Assembly (NCBI GenBank): GCA_002862435.1
Contig: PKDC01000025.1
Span: forward strand, 1-64,000
Direction of reading: 5' to 3'
DNA length: 64,000 bases
Source: Pseudomonadota bacterium
GTDB taxonomy: Bacteria; Pseudomonadota; Gammaproteobacteria; UBA5335
Shown: piece by piece, positions 39,031 through 49,713 of the stretch
How the letters are laid out: each line of letters starts with the position of its first letter
Position numbering within the stretch: the stretch's first letter is position 1
Notes under the pieces: generated by a model
What the model saw: the letters and a program-made list of their open reading frames with translations, nothing else
What the model was told of the DNA's origin: nothing
Databases searched by the model: none
Program-made: the position numbers and the translations under genes

Positions 39031-39180
39031 TTGAGATGCCTCACCATATTAGTCGCCCCAATAGGCATCTTACATTACACCTCGCGATGTGCCTAAATAT
39101 TTGATATACCGAAATTAAACGAAGGTTCTCGGTCACATCAAACGTTGTAAAACACTCTAAATCACCTGTCGATCACACCT
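39031..39180. other. Probable attI and promoter region of the integron
   Basis: An AT-rich 150-bp stretch between the divergent intI remnant and the first cassette. This is where the attI site, the cassette promoter Pc and the intI promoter normally lie. No exact attI can be named because the sequence is not from a known class. Confidence 0.5.
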
Positions 39181-39744
39181 CAGGCGCAGCAGCCAAACCG
39201 ATTCAGCTTGACGAGGTGCGCGCACGTATCCTGCGGCTGAATTACAGCATCCGCACCGAGGATGCCTGCGTCGATTGGGTGCGACGGTTTATCTTGTTCC
39301 ATGCAAAGCGCCCCCCCGCACGATATGGGAGCGACCGAGATCGAAGTGCTCCTGACGCATCTCGCGATAGCCGGCAAGGAGTCGTCTTCGATCCGGAACC
39401 CGGCGAAGAGGGCGCTGCAATTTTTTATCGGCAGGTGCTTGGGATTGATGAGCCCTGGCTGACAGACGTCGCGGCGACTGACATTGATCCGCGTCCAGTG
39501 TCATCCGGTGCCGCCACGGCGACGAAAAAGTATTGCAGCGGGGCATGAAACGGGCAGTGCGCGAGGCGGGCATCTCCAAACCGGCCACACCTTGCGCCAC
39601 AGCTTTGCCACGCATTTGCTTCAGGCGGGTTACGACATCCGCACGGTGCAGGGGCTACTGGGCCATACCCACGTTGAAACCACCATGATCTACACCCACG
39701 TCCTGAACCGGGATGCACGGGATGTGATCCGTCCTTTGGACTGA
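39180..39744 (+). pseudogene. intI: Broken integron integrase intI
   Basis: A tyrosine recombinase of the integron type in pieces. The N-terminal part reads NYSIRTEDACVDWVRRFILF, then MGATEIEVLLTHLA in another frame, then YRQVLGID-EPWL; about 120 residues of the centre, including the first catalytic Arg and Lys, are missing. The C-terminal part, [20 protein letters not shown] through [20 protein letters not shown], keeps the HxxR box and the tyrosine. At least three frameshifts and one deletion make it inactive. It is divergent from the cassettes, as expected. Confidence 0.85.
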
Positions 39745-39872
39745 GGTGCAAGCCCGTTTCGCGAACGCCGCATGGATAAGCGGCCCAAGTTCTGAGTGGA
39801 ACTCGCTGCGTTGCACGTCACCATCCGGCCTGCGGGAGAAGAAGCAAACCGGCCGGGGCGCAGTGTTTTCGG

Positions 39873-42230
<2,358 letters not shown>

Positions 42231-42303
42231 GTCCGCCTCCCGGATTGAATTGGTAGGGAAGAAAATGGTGGGGGCTGGCAGCGCCGGCCCCCACTACGGC
42301 TTG

Positions 42304-42633
42304 CTACGGCGTCGGGTGGTGGTCGGAATGCGCGTCCTCCGGCTTGGCCATCGGCGCGGCCTTGTCGCCCATCATGCCCTTGTGATCTTTCATGCCCATG
42401 CACTGATTCATGTGTTCATGCATCTTTTTGTGCTCGCTGGCGTCAATGACCCCATCGCCGTTGACGTCCATGTGCGCGAATCGCTCTTCGGCGTGCTTCA
42501 TGAACGCCTCTTTGGTCATTTTGGCGTCGCCGCCCATCATGTCCATACCCTTGCAGCCATCACCCTGGGCCAAGGCAGCGCTGGAGAATACCAGGCAGCC
42601 CATTGCCACCCATGCCATATATCGAATTTTCAT
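42304..42633 (-). CDS. Periplasmic EF-hand protein
   Basis: A 109-residue secreted protein. Residues 1-22 form a signal peptide ending in ALA. The mature part has one EF-hand loop, DVNGDGVIDASE, and is very rich in Met and His (GMDMMGG, MKDHKGMMGD, HSDHHP), which suggests copper binding as well as calcium. It directly follows, upstream, the copper ATPase gene on the same strand (73-bp gap), so a copper-resistance role is likely but inferred. AAGGAG precedes the ATG at 42633. Confidence 0.75.
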   Translation of the reverse strand: MKIRYMAWVAMGCLVFSSAALAQGDGCKGMDMMGGDAKMTKEAFMKHAEERFAHMDVNGDGVIDASEHKKMHEHMNQCMGMKDHKGMMGDKAAPMAKPEDAHSDHHPTP

Positions 42634-43113
42634 CTCGCCTCTCCTTGCGGACATTCAAATGCCCTGGTTGTTGTGACGTGGGGTCGTGCCCCTCGCACTT
42701 GAAGGATTCCGTCGCTGCGCGAATCAGCGCATGGGGACACGCAACAGTTACAGGCGCCAAGCTGTAGCTTCAGCAGTATATACACCCATCCTTCGGCCGA
42801 CGTTACCGCAGACAAAGGGCCGATCGAACGCCGCAAGTCCTGCTGCGCCGCTATCCATCCGGCAGCAAACCTTACGTCATCGCCCGTCAGCGGAACTTCG
42901 GCGGTGGGTCACTTGGTTTTCATGGGCAGGGCCCGACGGGCGAGAGAGGATGAATGGTAAGGAAAGCGCCGCTATAAGCTCGGCGCACCCGGAAACCAGG
43001 CAGGCCATGGCCTCGAACGCGCTATCACGCTCGGCTCCCGGCTTCTTCAGTCGAGTGTGCTCCTGCTCAAGCGCGTCGCGTCGGTCCGGGTTCGGTTCCC
43101 CGAACTGCTCGCA
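42634..43113. other. 480-bp gap before the nif cluster
   Basis: No supported gene. Open frames on both strands lack ribosome sites and protein-like composition. A dyad AAGCTGTAGCTT (42759-42770) lies about 130 bases before the EF-hand gene and might be a MerR-type (CueR-like) site, since such dyads precede copper genes; this is weak. The stretch separates the copper genes from the nitrogen-fixation cluster. Confidence 0.4.
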
Positions 43114-43983
43114 TCAGCTGTACGCGGCAACGCCCTGGCGAGCCCCGGCAATCCCCTGCGCCTGCAACCAATCCACGAATTCGGCAAGGGGCAGATTCAG
43201 GCGCTGAATCCCATGCTGCGCCAGAAAGCGTGCCTCGTTACGGGTGGGCTCGGCGTTGAGCACGGCGTAGTGGGTGTCCGTCGAGCGCTTCATGATCTGA
43301 TGGGCAAACATACGCTCGGTCTGGCTGGTGAAGCGGCAGCCCAGGAACAGGAAAGAGCGCCCACGCCGGCGTTCCTGGACCAGACCGGGAATGGGCGTCT
43401 GGATGTCGATTTCGGTGAGGACTTCCACGAAATCGGAATCGGACACGAGGAAGTTGCGATTGGGAGCCAACGCGCCCCAGGGTTGGTAGAGGGCGAGGGA
43501 CCAATCAGCGGCCACGTCGGCTTCCACCGGCGCGCCGTCAAGGGTCAGGTGGTTCACCCAGGTGCCGAACTGCTCCGCCTGGCTGGCGGCCTGGATCAGC
43601 CCCACATCCATGCGGTCCATGAGGGCGCTGCGCATGGCATCGTCATACCAGAGCTGGACGATCAACGGCAGTCCGGGCAGGCCGGCCAGGGTGTGGTGCA
43701 GGCTGGATGGCGTCAGTTGTGGCGAGAATGCCTGACTCATCAAGTCGGTGAGGGTCTTGCGGTGTTTGAAGTTCTCGATGTACTGAGCGCTGGCGCTCAG
43801 ATTACCGCGGGCCCGACCGGGAACCGTCACTTTGCTGCCCAGGAAAGTTGCCAGTGCCTCCGGGGAAGCCGGAACGGTGGCGGCTTCCGGGCAGAGCGCG
43901 AGCGTGCCAGACCCCAGGTAGGGAATCACGCCCCCCCGATCCAGGCCAACCAAGAGTTCATCAAGCCATTGGGTGTTGTTCAT
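43114..43983 (-). CDS. SIR2-like protein in the nif cluster
   Basis: A 289-residue protein of the SIR2_2-like group. The N-terminal VIPYLGSGTL corresponds to the NAD-binding Gly motif, the LWYDDAM segment to the usual TTNYDDAL, and FLGCRFTSQTERM and HYAVL to later SIR2 blocks. The Asn normally found before Tyr-Asp is replaced, so NAD hydrolysis or deacylation is uncertain. It overlaps the preceding small gene by four bases and is the last gene of the nifA-to-SIR2 arm. Role in nitrogen fixation unknown. Confidence 0.7.
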   Translation of the reverse strand: MNNTQWLDELLVGLDRGGVIPYLGSGTLALCPEAATVPASPEALATFLGSKVTVPGRARGNLSASAQYIENFKHRKTLTDLMSQAFSPQLTPSSLHHTLAGLPGLPLIVQLWYDDAMRSALMDRMDVGLIQAASQAEQFGTWVNHLTLDGAPVEADVAADWSLALYQPWGALAPNRNFLVSDSDFVEVLTEIDIQTPIPGLVQERRRGRSFLFLGCRFTSQTERMFAHQIMKRSTDTHYAVLNAEPTRNEARFLAQHGIQRLNLPLAEFVDWLQAQGIAGARQGVAAYS

Positions 43984-44210
43984 GCCGCGGCCCCCTGGGC
44001 CAGGGCCTGCTCCCGCAGGGCGGTGATGGCTTCGGGCGCCACGCGGAACACGGCGCGACCGCCGGAAAGGGTCAGGTAGGAAAGCCCATGTTGCTGGGTC
44101 AGAAAGTTGAACCACTGCTGGGCGGTGCAGCCGGATGGCCGTTCGCCGATTTCCGTCACGGTGCCATCGGGGGCAAAGCGGACGTGAATCATGATGTCCT
44201 GGGTGCTCAT
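43980..44210 (-). CDS. Small nif-associated protein, unknown
   Basis: A 76-residue soluble protein with no cysteine motif and no family I can name. The start at 44210 gives a protein-like sequence (MSTQDIMIHVRFAPDG) and GGAGATCTC lies upstream. Its stop overlaps the SIR2-like start (ATGA), so the two are co-translated. It lies 35 bases after the DegT-like gene. Function unknown; membership of the nif operon is the only clue. Confidence 0.65.
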   Translation of the reverse strand: MSTQDIMIHVRFAPDGTVTEIGERPSGCTAQQWFNFLTQQHGLSYLTLSGGRAVFRVAPEAITALREQALAQGAAA

Positions 44211-44245
44211 ACGAGATCTCCTTGGCGGCAGTGACTGCCTATGAC

Positions 44246-45403
44246 CTATAGATAGATGGCGGAGCCGGCGCCTACGTTGAGGGAGGCGTCCTTGGCGGTC
44301 TGAACGATGAAATCGACTTCTTCTGCATCGAGGTGGGCATGGAAAGGCAAGGCCAGAGCGCGGTCGGCCAGCTTGTCGGTGACCCACAAATCCTGGCGCG
44401 GGCGCTGCTTGTCGAAATAGCGCGACTGCCGGTGCAAGGGCAGGCAATAGGCCGCCGCCTGCACCCCCGCGGTCGCCAGGTCATCGACAATGGCATCCCG
44501 GCTGCTGCGGCTGAAGCGGGTGCCCAGGTGAACCAGTGACAGGAACCAGTGCACCTCGTCCACATCCGGGGCGACATAAGGGGGTTTGATGCCCTCGAAG
44601 GTCTGGATGACCTTGAGGTAATACGCCTCCACGGCCTTGCGGCGGGCCAGGATTTCATCCAGCCGGGTCCATTGCGCCAATCCCAACGCCGCGTTCAGTT
44701 CGCCGATACCCGCGTGGGCCACGGGCAGACCACCCGCCACAACCGACGTGCGATCAGAGAGGGTACGCTCGCGCAGCAGACGCAACTTGGCCGCGAGATT
44801 GATGTCATCGGTCAGCACCATGGCGCCCTGACTGCAGGCCAGGGGTCCGGGCTGGGTGAAGTCGAGGATGGCGCAGTCGCCGAAACTGCCCACGACACGG
44901 CCTTGATAGGTCGAACCGATGGCCTCGCTGGAATCCTCGATCAACAGCAAACCGTGTTGACTGGCCAAGGCCCGCAACCCGCTCCAGGGCGCTGGATGCC
45001 CATTGGCATTGGCCACCAGCAGGGCCTGGGTTTGGGGCGTGAGGCGCGGCGCCACCTTGTCGGGCGTCAGGCAGCCTGACCAGTAATCGACATCCGCGAA
45101 CACCACCTGGGCACCCGCGAGGACGACGGCGTCGGCAAGCTGGCGCCAGCCATAGGATGGCACCACCACCTCCGCGCCGGGCCCGATACCGGCCGCCTGG
45201 AGCACCAGCCACAGGCCGAGGGTGGAGCTGCTCACAGCGATGGCATGGCGACGCGCCATGCGGCGGGCCACGGCCTCCTCCAGCCGTTCGGTCAGGGGGC
45301 CGGCGCTGATGTAGGGCGAACCGAGCACAGCGGTGACCATCTCCAGTTCCAGCGTGCTGATGTCCGGATCGCTGAGCAGGATGTCGAGATCCGTGGGCTT
45401 CAT
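44246..45403 (-). CDS. DegT/DnrJ/EryC1-like protein lacking the PLP lysine
   Basis: A 385-residue protein with the DegT/DnrJ/StrS aminotransferase fold: ISAGPLTERLEEAVA near the start, AVSSSTLGLWL, the PLP-ring aspartate D157 in LLIEDSSEAIGS, and the C-terminal YCLPLHRQ. The lysine that binds PLP should fall at residue 186, in the segment LDFTQPGPLACSQGAM, but Gly is there. It therefore cannot form the internal aldimine and may be a non-catalytic or rewired member. It overlaps the DUF6129-like gene by four bases. Confidence 0.75.
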   Translation of the reverse strand: MKPTDLDILLSDPDISTLELEMVTAVLGSPYISAGPLTERLEEAVARRMARRHAIAVSSSTLGLWLVLQAAGIGPGAEVVVPSYGWRQLADAVVLAGAQVVFADVDYWSGCLTPDKVAPRLTPQTQALLVANANGHPAPWSGLRALASQHGLLLIEDSSEAIGSTYQGRVVGSFGDCAILDFTQPGPLACSQGAMVLTDDINLAAKLRLLRERTLSDRTSVVAGGLPVAHAGIGELNAALGLAQWTRLDEILARRKAVEAYYLKVIQTFEGIKPPYVAPDVDEVHWFLSLVHLGTRFSRSSRDAIVDDLATAGVQAAAYCLPLHRQSRYFDKQRPRQDLWVTDKLADRALALPFHAHLDAEEVDFIVQTAKDASLNVGAGSAIYL

Positions 45404-45669
45404 GGCGCGCGCGCCTCCCGTCGCTTGGCCACCACCAGGCCGGTTGCCGCCTCCACATCCTGGGTCAGTTGCCAGCAATGAGTGGCGTTATCCACCAGAT
45501 AAAGCGCGAAGGCGGGATACTCCCGGTAGGGCTGGCCTTCGGTCATGTCGGATGCGTCACAGACGGTGATCACCCGACCGGGCAGGTCGCGCCGCAACTG
45601 CGACAGCCAGTCAGCAGGCACATCGGCGCCCAGGATGGCTTCGATGCGTTCCAGCTCCACGGCCTGCAT
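45400..45669 (-). CDS. Small nif-associated protein (DUF6129-like)
   Basis: An 89-residue protein with a central ITVCDASDMTEGQPYREY segment and FALYLVDNATHCW. It resembles the DUF6129 group found in nitrogen-fixation clusters; the assignment is from memory and moderate. It begins two bases after the nifT stop and overlaps the DegT-like gene, so it is in the same operon. Biochemical role unknown. Confidence 0.6.
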   Translation of the reverse strand: MQAVELERIEAILGADVPADWLSQLRRDLPGRVITVCDASDMTEGQPYREYPAFALYLVDNATHCWQLTQDVEAATGLVVAKRREARAP

Positions 45670-45671
45670 GC

Positions 45672-45881
45672 TCACTCCCCCACCCGGCGCGCTTCCACCG
45701 TCAACGGCAGCGGGGTATCCGCCGCCAGGGCCGGCAATTCCAGCCGCCAGCCATTGGCCAGGGTCACGATGCCGCCCCACATCTCGGGGTTGTCCATTCC
45801 CACAATGGGCTCTTCCAGGTCTTTCTTGGGCACATAGGCCGACAAGGCCCCAGCGGCGTCCCGGCGAATCATGACTTTCAT
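45672..45881 (-). CDS. nifT: Nitrogen fixation protein NifT
   Basis: A 69-residue NifT/FixU protein with the conserved MKVMIRR start, YVPKKDLEEPIV, MWGG and TLANGWRLELP. NifT is commonly found with nif structural and maturation genes; its role is not essential and remains unclear. It lies 24 bases after nifS. Length is normal. Confidence 0.92.
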   Translation of the reverse strand: MKVMIRRDAAGALSAYVPKKDLEEPIVGMDNPEMWGGIVTLANGWRLELPALAADTPLPLTVEARRVGE

Positions 45882-45905
45882 CTGGCGTTCCCCTTGAATT
45901 TAAAT

Positions 45906-47069
45906 TCAGCCGCTGCCGATCGCGTCGGCGGCGGCCTCGGGTGCCAAGGTGGACAGGATGTCCGGCAGAACGGTCAGCAACCGCTCAACCTCGGCGATGG
46001 TGTTGTATCGAGAAAAGGAAAATCGCACCGCGCCGCTGGCCAGGATCTCGTCCTTGTGCATGGCCATCAGCACATGGGAGGGCTGGCTGCCGCCCACGGT
46101 GCAGGCCGCGCCATTGGCCACGGCGAACCCGGCCCGGTCCAGGCGATCCACCAGGGCTTCACCCTCGATCCCGGGGAAACTGATGTTGCTGGTGCCCGCG
46201 AGCCGTTCGGCGTGGCCGCCATTGATGTGTGCCGTGGGGAAAATCGCCCGAATTCCGGCTTCCAGCCGGTCGCGCAGGAGAGCGATCGGCGCGGTCGTGC
46301 CTGACAGTGATTCCACCGCGAGGCGGCAGGCGGTGCCCAGGCCGACAATGCCGGGCACGTTCAGGCTGCCGCCGCGCCGGCCGCGCTCCTGGGTGCCGTA
46401 AAACAACGGGGGCAGATTGACGCCATTGCGGATATAGAGCGCACCGATGCCCTTGGGGCCATGCAGCTTGTGGCCGGACAGGGACAACAGATCGATCGGC
46501 GTGCGGTCCAGGTCGATTACCCGCTTGCCGACCGTCTGGGCCGCATCCACATGCAGCAACACCCCCCGCGCCTGGGTCAGGGCGGCGATTTCATCGATCG
46601 GAAACAGCACGCCGGTTTCGTTGTTGGCGGCCATGACGGACACCAGGGCGGTTTGCGGCGTGAGCGCCGCCTCCAGGTAATGCAGCCGCAAGCGGCCTTC
46701 CCGGTCGACCGGCAGATAGGTGACCATCACGCCCTGCTGCTCCAGATGGCGGCAGAGCTTGAGCACGGCGGGATGTTCCACCACGGTCGTGATGATCTGC
46801 CGCTGCCCGGGCCGCAGGGCCAGGGCGCCCTGGATCGCCCAATGAATGCTTTCGGTGGCCCCGCTGGTGAAATGAATGTCCTTGGCCTGGGCACCCAGCA
46901 AGGCGGCCACCTGCGCTCGCGCCTCGCGCACGGCAGTGGCGGGCGCGTCGGCGAAATGGTGGGGACTGGACGGATTGCCGAAAGCTTCACCCAGATAGGG
47001 CAGCAGGGCTGCCAGCGCTTCGGGCGCGAGGGGGGTCGTCGCGTTGTGATCGAGATAGACGGATGACAT
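45906..47069 (-). CDS. nifS: Cysteine desulfurase NifS
   Basis: A 387-residue class V PLP enzyme. K201 in SGHKLHGPKG binds PLP and C323 in GAACTVGG carries the persulfide. It supplies sulfur for the nitrogenase metal clusters together with the nif-type IscA encoded upstream. The ATG at 47069 is preferred because GAGG lies seven bases before it; two GTG codons directly upstream are alternatives. nifU is not in the window. Confidence 0.93.
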   Translation of the reverse strand: MSSVYLDHNATTPLAPEALAALLPYLGEAFGNPSSPHHFADAPATAVREARAQVAALLGAQAKDIHFTSGATESIHWAIQGALALRPGQRQIITTVVEHPAVLKLCRHLEQQGVMVTYLPVDREGRLRLHYLEAALTPQTALVSVMAANNETGVLFPIDEIAALTQARGVLLHVDAAQTVGKRVIDLDRTPIDLLSLSGHKLHGPKGIGALYIRNGVNLPPLFYGTQERGRRGGSLNVPGIVGLGTACRLAVESLSGTTAPIALLRDRLEAGIRAIFPTAHINGGHAERLAGTSNISFPGIEGEALVDRLDRAGFAVANGAACTVGGSQPSHVLMAMHKDEILASGAVRFSFSRYNTIAEVERLLTVLPDILSTLAPEAAADAIGSG

Positions 47070-47078
47070 CACCACACC

Positions 47079-47609
47079 TCAGGGCCAGAGCAGCCGGTCT
47101 GGATCCTCGTTCAAAACGTCCAACACGGTATTGAGCGAATCAAACGCGCCGTGAACTATCCACGCCCGCAGCGCATGATCGCGGCGATAGAGCAACCAGC
47201 CGCGCTCGCGGGGAAGGTGTTCGATGCGGGCAATGTCGATGACACCACCAGCGGCGTCCACGTTGCGCGAGCAACAGGGACTCTCGATGCGGTAACCGCC
47301 AGGGATCGGGATCACGGCCGGCTCCACATAGCGGTAGCGTCGCCGGTCTTCCAGGCGCCGCGCGATGCGCCGGCAATCGAATTCATTGGGGTGGACGCCA
47401 ACCATCTGGTCGGATTGCGCCACAAAAGCGGTGGAATGCATGGTCTCCCCCCTGGCGCCATTCGCCATGGCGCCACCGAGCAGGCGCCTCGCCAGTGCTT
47501 GAAGGCGCCCTGCGAGCCAGCCCGCAGATGCCGTCCCGGTAAGCTCGGCCGCTTCGGTGGCTCCGGTGGACGCTGGCGACACGAGGCTCAGCACCCGCAG
47601 GCGATTCAT
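47079..47609 (-). CDS. DUF3024-like nif-associated protein
   Basis: A 176-residue protein whose C-terminal part (about 70-176) contains HPNEFDCRRIARRLEDRR, YVEPAVIPIPGGYRIESPCC and LLYRRDHA, matching my memory of DUF3024. The CC pair and following SRNVD are conserved. The N-terminal 55 residues look less ordered, so a later start at 47441 (MHSTAFVAQ) is possible. It overlaps nifZ by four bases. Function unknown. Confidence 0.65.
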   Translation of the reverse strand: MNRLRVLSLVSPASTGATEAAELTGTASAGWLAGRLQALARRLLGGAMANGARGETMHSTAFVAQSDQMVGVHPNEFDCRRIARRLEDRRRYRYVEPAVIPIPGGYRIESPCCSRNVDAAGGVIDIARIEHLPRERGWLLYRRDHALRAWIVHGAFDSLNTVLDVLNEDPDRLLWP

Positions 47610-47917
47610 TGCCCGGCCTCATCCAGCGAGGCAACCGACTCATCAGGCTGGGGAACCCGATCCAGGGAAATGAGTTCCTTGGCCTTCATGCCGACGCGGT
47701 GGCCGCTGTCCAGGAAATCCACCCCATAGATGTAGAACTGCTGCAGGAAGGTGCCGATGTTGCTGACATAGCCCACATCGCCCTTGCGCACCAGGATCTC
47801 GCCGATGTCCTTGCCCACATAGGTGCCATCGTTGCGAATGGTCTTGCGGGATTGCACCTTCTCGCCGAAACGGAAGGCGGGTTGATTGTCCAGTTCACCA
47901 ATCATGCCGTCGCTCAT
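47606..47917 (-). CDS. nifZ: Nitrogen fixation protein NifZ
   Basis: A 103-residue NifZ-family protein with FRFGEKVQSRKTIRNDGTY, GKDIGEILVRKGDVGYV and QQFYIYGVDF. NifZ helps mature the P-clusters of the MoFe protein. GGAG lies upstream of the ATG at 47917; ATG at 47905 is an alternative. It sits between lrv and the DUF3024-like gene. Confidence 0.92.
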   Translation of the reverse strand: MSDGMIGELDNQPAFRFGEKVQSRKTIRNDGTYVGKDIGEILVRKGDVGYVSNIGTFLQQFYIYGVDFLDSGHRVGMKAKELISLDRVPQPDESVASLDEAGQ

Positions 47918-47944
47918 GGGAGTCTCCTTTCGATTGACGATGGG

Positions 47945-48748
47945 TTATCCACGGCCACAAATCGGGTCGAGGATGTCGGGATTGCCTGCCCGGCGCATCT
48001 GGGCCAATTGGCGGACTTCGCTGTCCTCATCCATGAGCAGTGGCCCCAATTGGGTTACCGGTAACCGCCGCGTCACTTCATAACGCACCCGCCAGTCCGG
48101 ATCCGTCCGCAGGGCGCTGAGCTGCCCCGTGGGCAGGCGTTCGATAGCCACCAGCCGGACCGCCGGATCCGGATCCCGGGCCAAGCGCGGCAACAGCGTG
48201 GTGTCGGCGCGCGCGGCCACTACTTTGCGCACCTCGGACTCGGGATCGGATGCCATCAGGGGCAGCAGCCCGGTGGGCAGTCGCTTGGCAACAATCTGCC
48301 GCACGTAGTAATCGGGGTCGTGGATCATGGGATACAAATGTGCGGGACTGATGCGGGAGGCCACGCGAATCCGCACCTCCCGATCCGGATCCCGGCTCAG
48401 CTTGTGCAACTGGCCCAGCGGCAGGCGCATGGCCACACTCCAGCGCACGGTTTCGTCCGGATCGGTGAGCAGCGCCGACAGGTGGAACAGGTCGGCGTAC
48501 TTGGCCGCCACCGCCCGCACCTCGAAATAAGGATGGGAAAGCGCCGCGTTGGCCCGTTCGGGGTTCATGGCGAAGAAGCGGTCGATGCGCCGGGCATAGC
48601 GATCCTGGATGCAGGACCAGCGCAGCCCGCAGGTCTCGCGCAACAGCAGGTCCTGATGGACGCAGTTGGCGCAGTCGACCGGCTGCCCGACCCAGTCGAT
48701 GGCCTCATCGATCTCGTCGCGGAGAAGGGTGCGCTCAGTCATCGTCAT
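47945..48748 (-). CDS. LRV-type 4Fe-4S repeat protein
   Basis: A 267-residue protein with an N-terminal four-cysteine cluster (C26, C29, C40, C46) that would bind a [4Fe-4S] centre, followed by about eight 24-residue helical leucine-rich-variant repeats of the pattern DPDxxVRxxVAxRLPxxxLxxL. It matches the Azotobacter vinelandii LRV protein, also encoded near nif genes. Its partner and role are unknown. It overlaps the TPR gene by 14 bases. Confidence 0.88.
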   Translation of the reverse strand: MTMTERTLLRDEIDEAIDWVGQPVDCANCVHQDLLLRETCGLRWSCIQDRYARRIDRFFAMNPERANAALSHPYFEVRAVAAKYADLFHLSALLTDPDETVRWSVAMRLPLGQLHKLSRDPDREVRIRVASRISPAHLYPMIHDPDYYVRQIVAKRLPTGLLPLMASDPESEVRKVVAARADTTLLPRLARDPDPAVRLVAIERLPTGQLSALRTDPDWRVRYEVTRRLPVTQLGPLLMDEDSEVRQLAQMRRAGNPDILDPICGRG

Positions 48749-49313
48749 CCCTGCCCTGCCGTTCGACCACCTGCAAAAGCACCCGGCCGCCCAATTTGTC
48801 GCCGGGGTCCAGTTCCGCCAGCTTCTCCAGCATGGCCTGCCCCGCCGCCGGCTCGCCCAGGCGCAGGTTCAGGTAACCGCAGCCTTTGAGGCAAAACAGA
48901 TAAAACCGCGGCAGCGCCGCCGCAAAATCCCCGAACGGCGCATCTCCGGGACGCACCGCCCGCCAGTCCGGCTGGAGGTTCGCCGCCTTGGCCGCCCAGT
49001 CCAGGCAGCGCAAGCCCACCGCGAGAGTCTCCCGCAGTCGCCCACCATAGAAATGAAAGCGGTAAAAGCCGATCAGCACGGCCGGATGATCGGGAGCCAG
49101 ATCCTGAGCCCGAGCCAGATGGGCCCGGCACAAGGCCTCGTCGGGGTAGTCGCGGCCGGCCGCCTCCAGGGCATCCCGGGCCGCGTCGGGCAAACCCGCC
49201 GCACAACAGATGACCGCCGTGGGATCGAGCGGCCACGCCCACGCCTCGGTGGCATCCGGGGTGTCGACGCTGATCTGGCTGGAGCGCGCGGTCATGGCGG
49301 CGGCGTCCTTCAC
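48735..49313 (-). CDS. Nif-associated helical (TPR-like) protein, copy 1
   Basis: A 192-residue helical protein. The blocks FYRFHFYGGRLRET, RFYLFCLKGCGYLNLRLGE and KLAELDPGDKLGG look like degenerate TPR units. The same blocks appear in the gene at 60019-60528 on the other arm, so these are paralogues. No catalytic motif is seen; protein interaction is likely. It overlaps iscA by four bases and lrv by 14. A start seven codons later (49295) is possible. Confidence 0.7.
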   Translation of the reverse strand: MKDAAAMTARSSQISVDTPDATEAWAWPLDPTAVICCAAGLPDAARDALEAAGRDYPDEALCRAHLARAQDLAPDHPAVLIGFYRFHFYGGRLRETLAVGLRCLDWAAKAANLQPDWRAVRPGDAPFGDFAAALPRFYLFCLKGCGYLNLRLGEPAAGQAMLEKLAELDPGDKLGGRVLLQVVERQGRDDDD

Positions 49314-49699
49314 GATTCGGCCGCGGGGGCGGCCCGTCGCGCGATGGTGCTGACGGGCACCGTACCCATGCCCGGTGCGGGCGCACTGGCGCTGCTGCAG
49401 GCGCAGGCACCCTTGCCCCGGGTCTGGAACACCAGGCCGCTGGTGGTGGCGGTGTCGGCGAAATCCATCGTGGCCCCATCCAGCATTTCGGCGCTTTCCG
49501 CCGGCAGGAACAGACGCAGTCCCGCCTGTTCAAAGACGACATCCCCCGCCTGCGGCATGGGCTCCACGCTGAACTCGCTGTTCAATCCGGAGCAGCCTCC
49601 AGGGGTGACCACCAGACGGAAGCCACAGGTGTCGCCGCCACCGAAGCGCACCATGCGTTGGATGAATTTTTGCGCTGCCGGCAGAATGCTTAATTCCAT
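49310..49699 (-). CDS. iscA: Nif-type iron-sulfur assembly protein IscA
   Basis: A 129-residue A-type carrier (HesB/IscA). It has a cysteine in the CGFRLVV segment, then TPGGCSGL, and the C-terminal ACACS pair, together the usual three-cysteine site. Its C-terminus extends some 25 residues past the CxC motif with an Ala/Pro-rich tail, which is unusual. It likely works with NifS on cluster assembly. The start at 49699 removes 30 non-homologous residues. Confidence 0.88.
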   Translation of the reverse strand: MELSILPAAQKFIQRMVRFGGGDTCGFRLVVTPGGCSGLNSEFSVEPMPQAGDVVFEQAGLRLFLPAESAEMLDGATMDFADTATTSGLVFQTRGKGACACSSASAPAPGMGTVPVSTIARRAAPAAES

Positions 49700-49713
49700 G
49701 ATCCGAATCTCCT

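Noticed and set aside
42686-43207. 173-codon plus frame upstream of the SIR2-like gene.
   Set aside because: Ser/Arg-rich, no ribosome site, and it overlaps the SIR2-like gene antisense.
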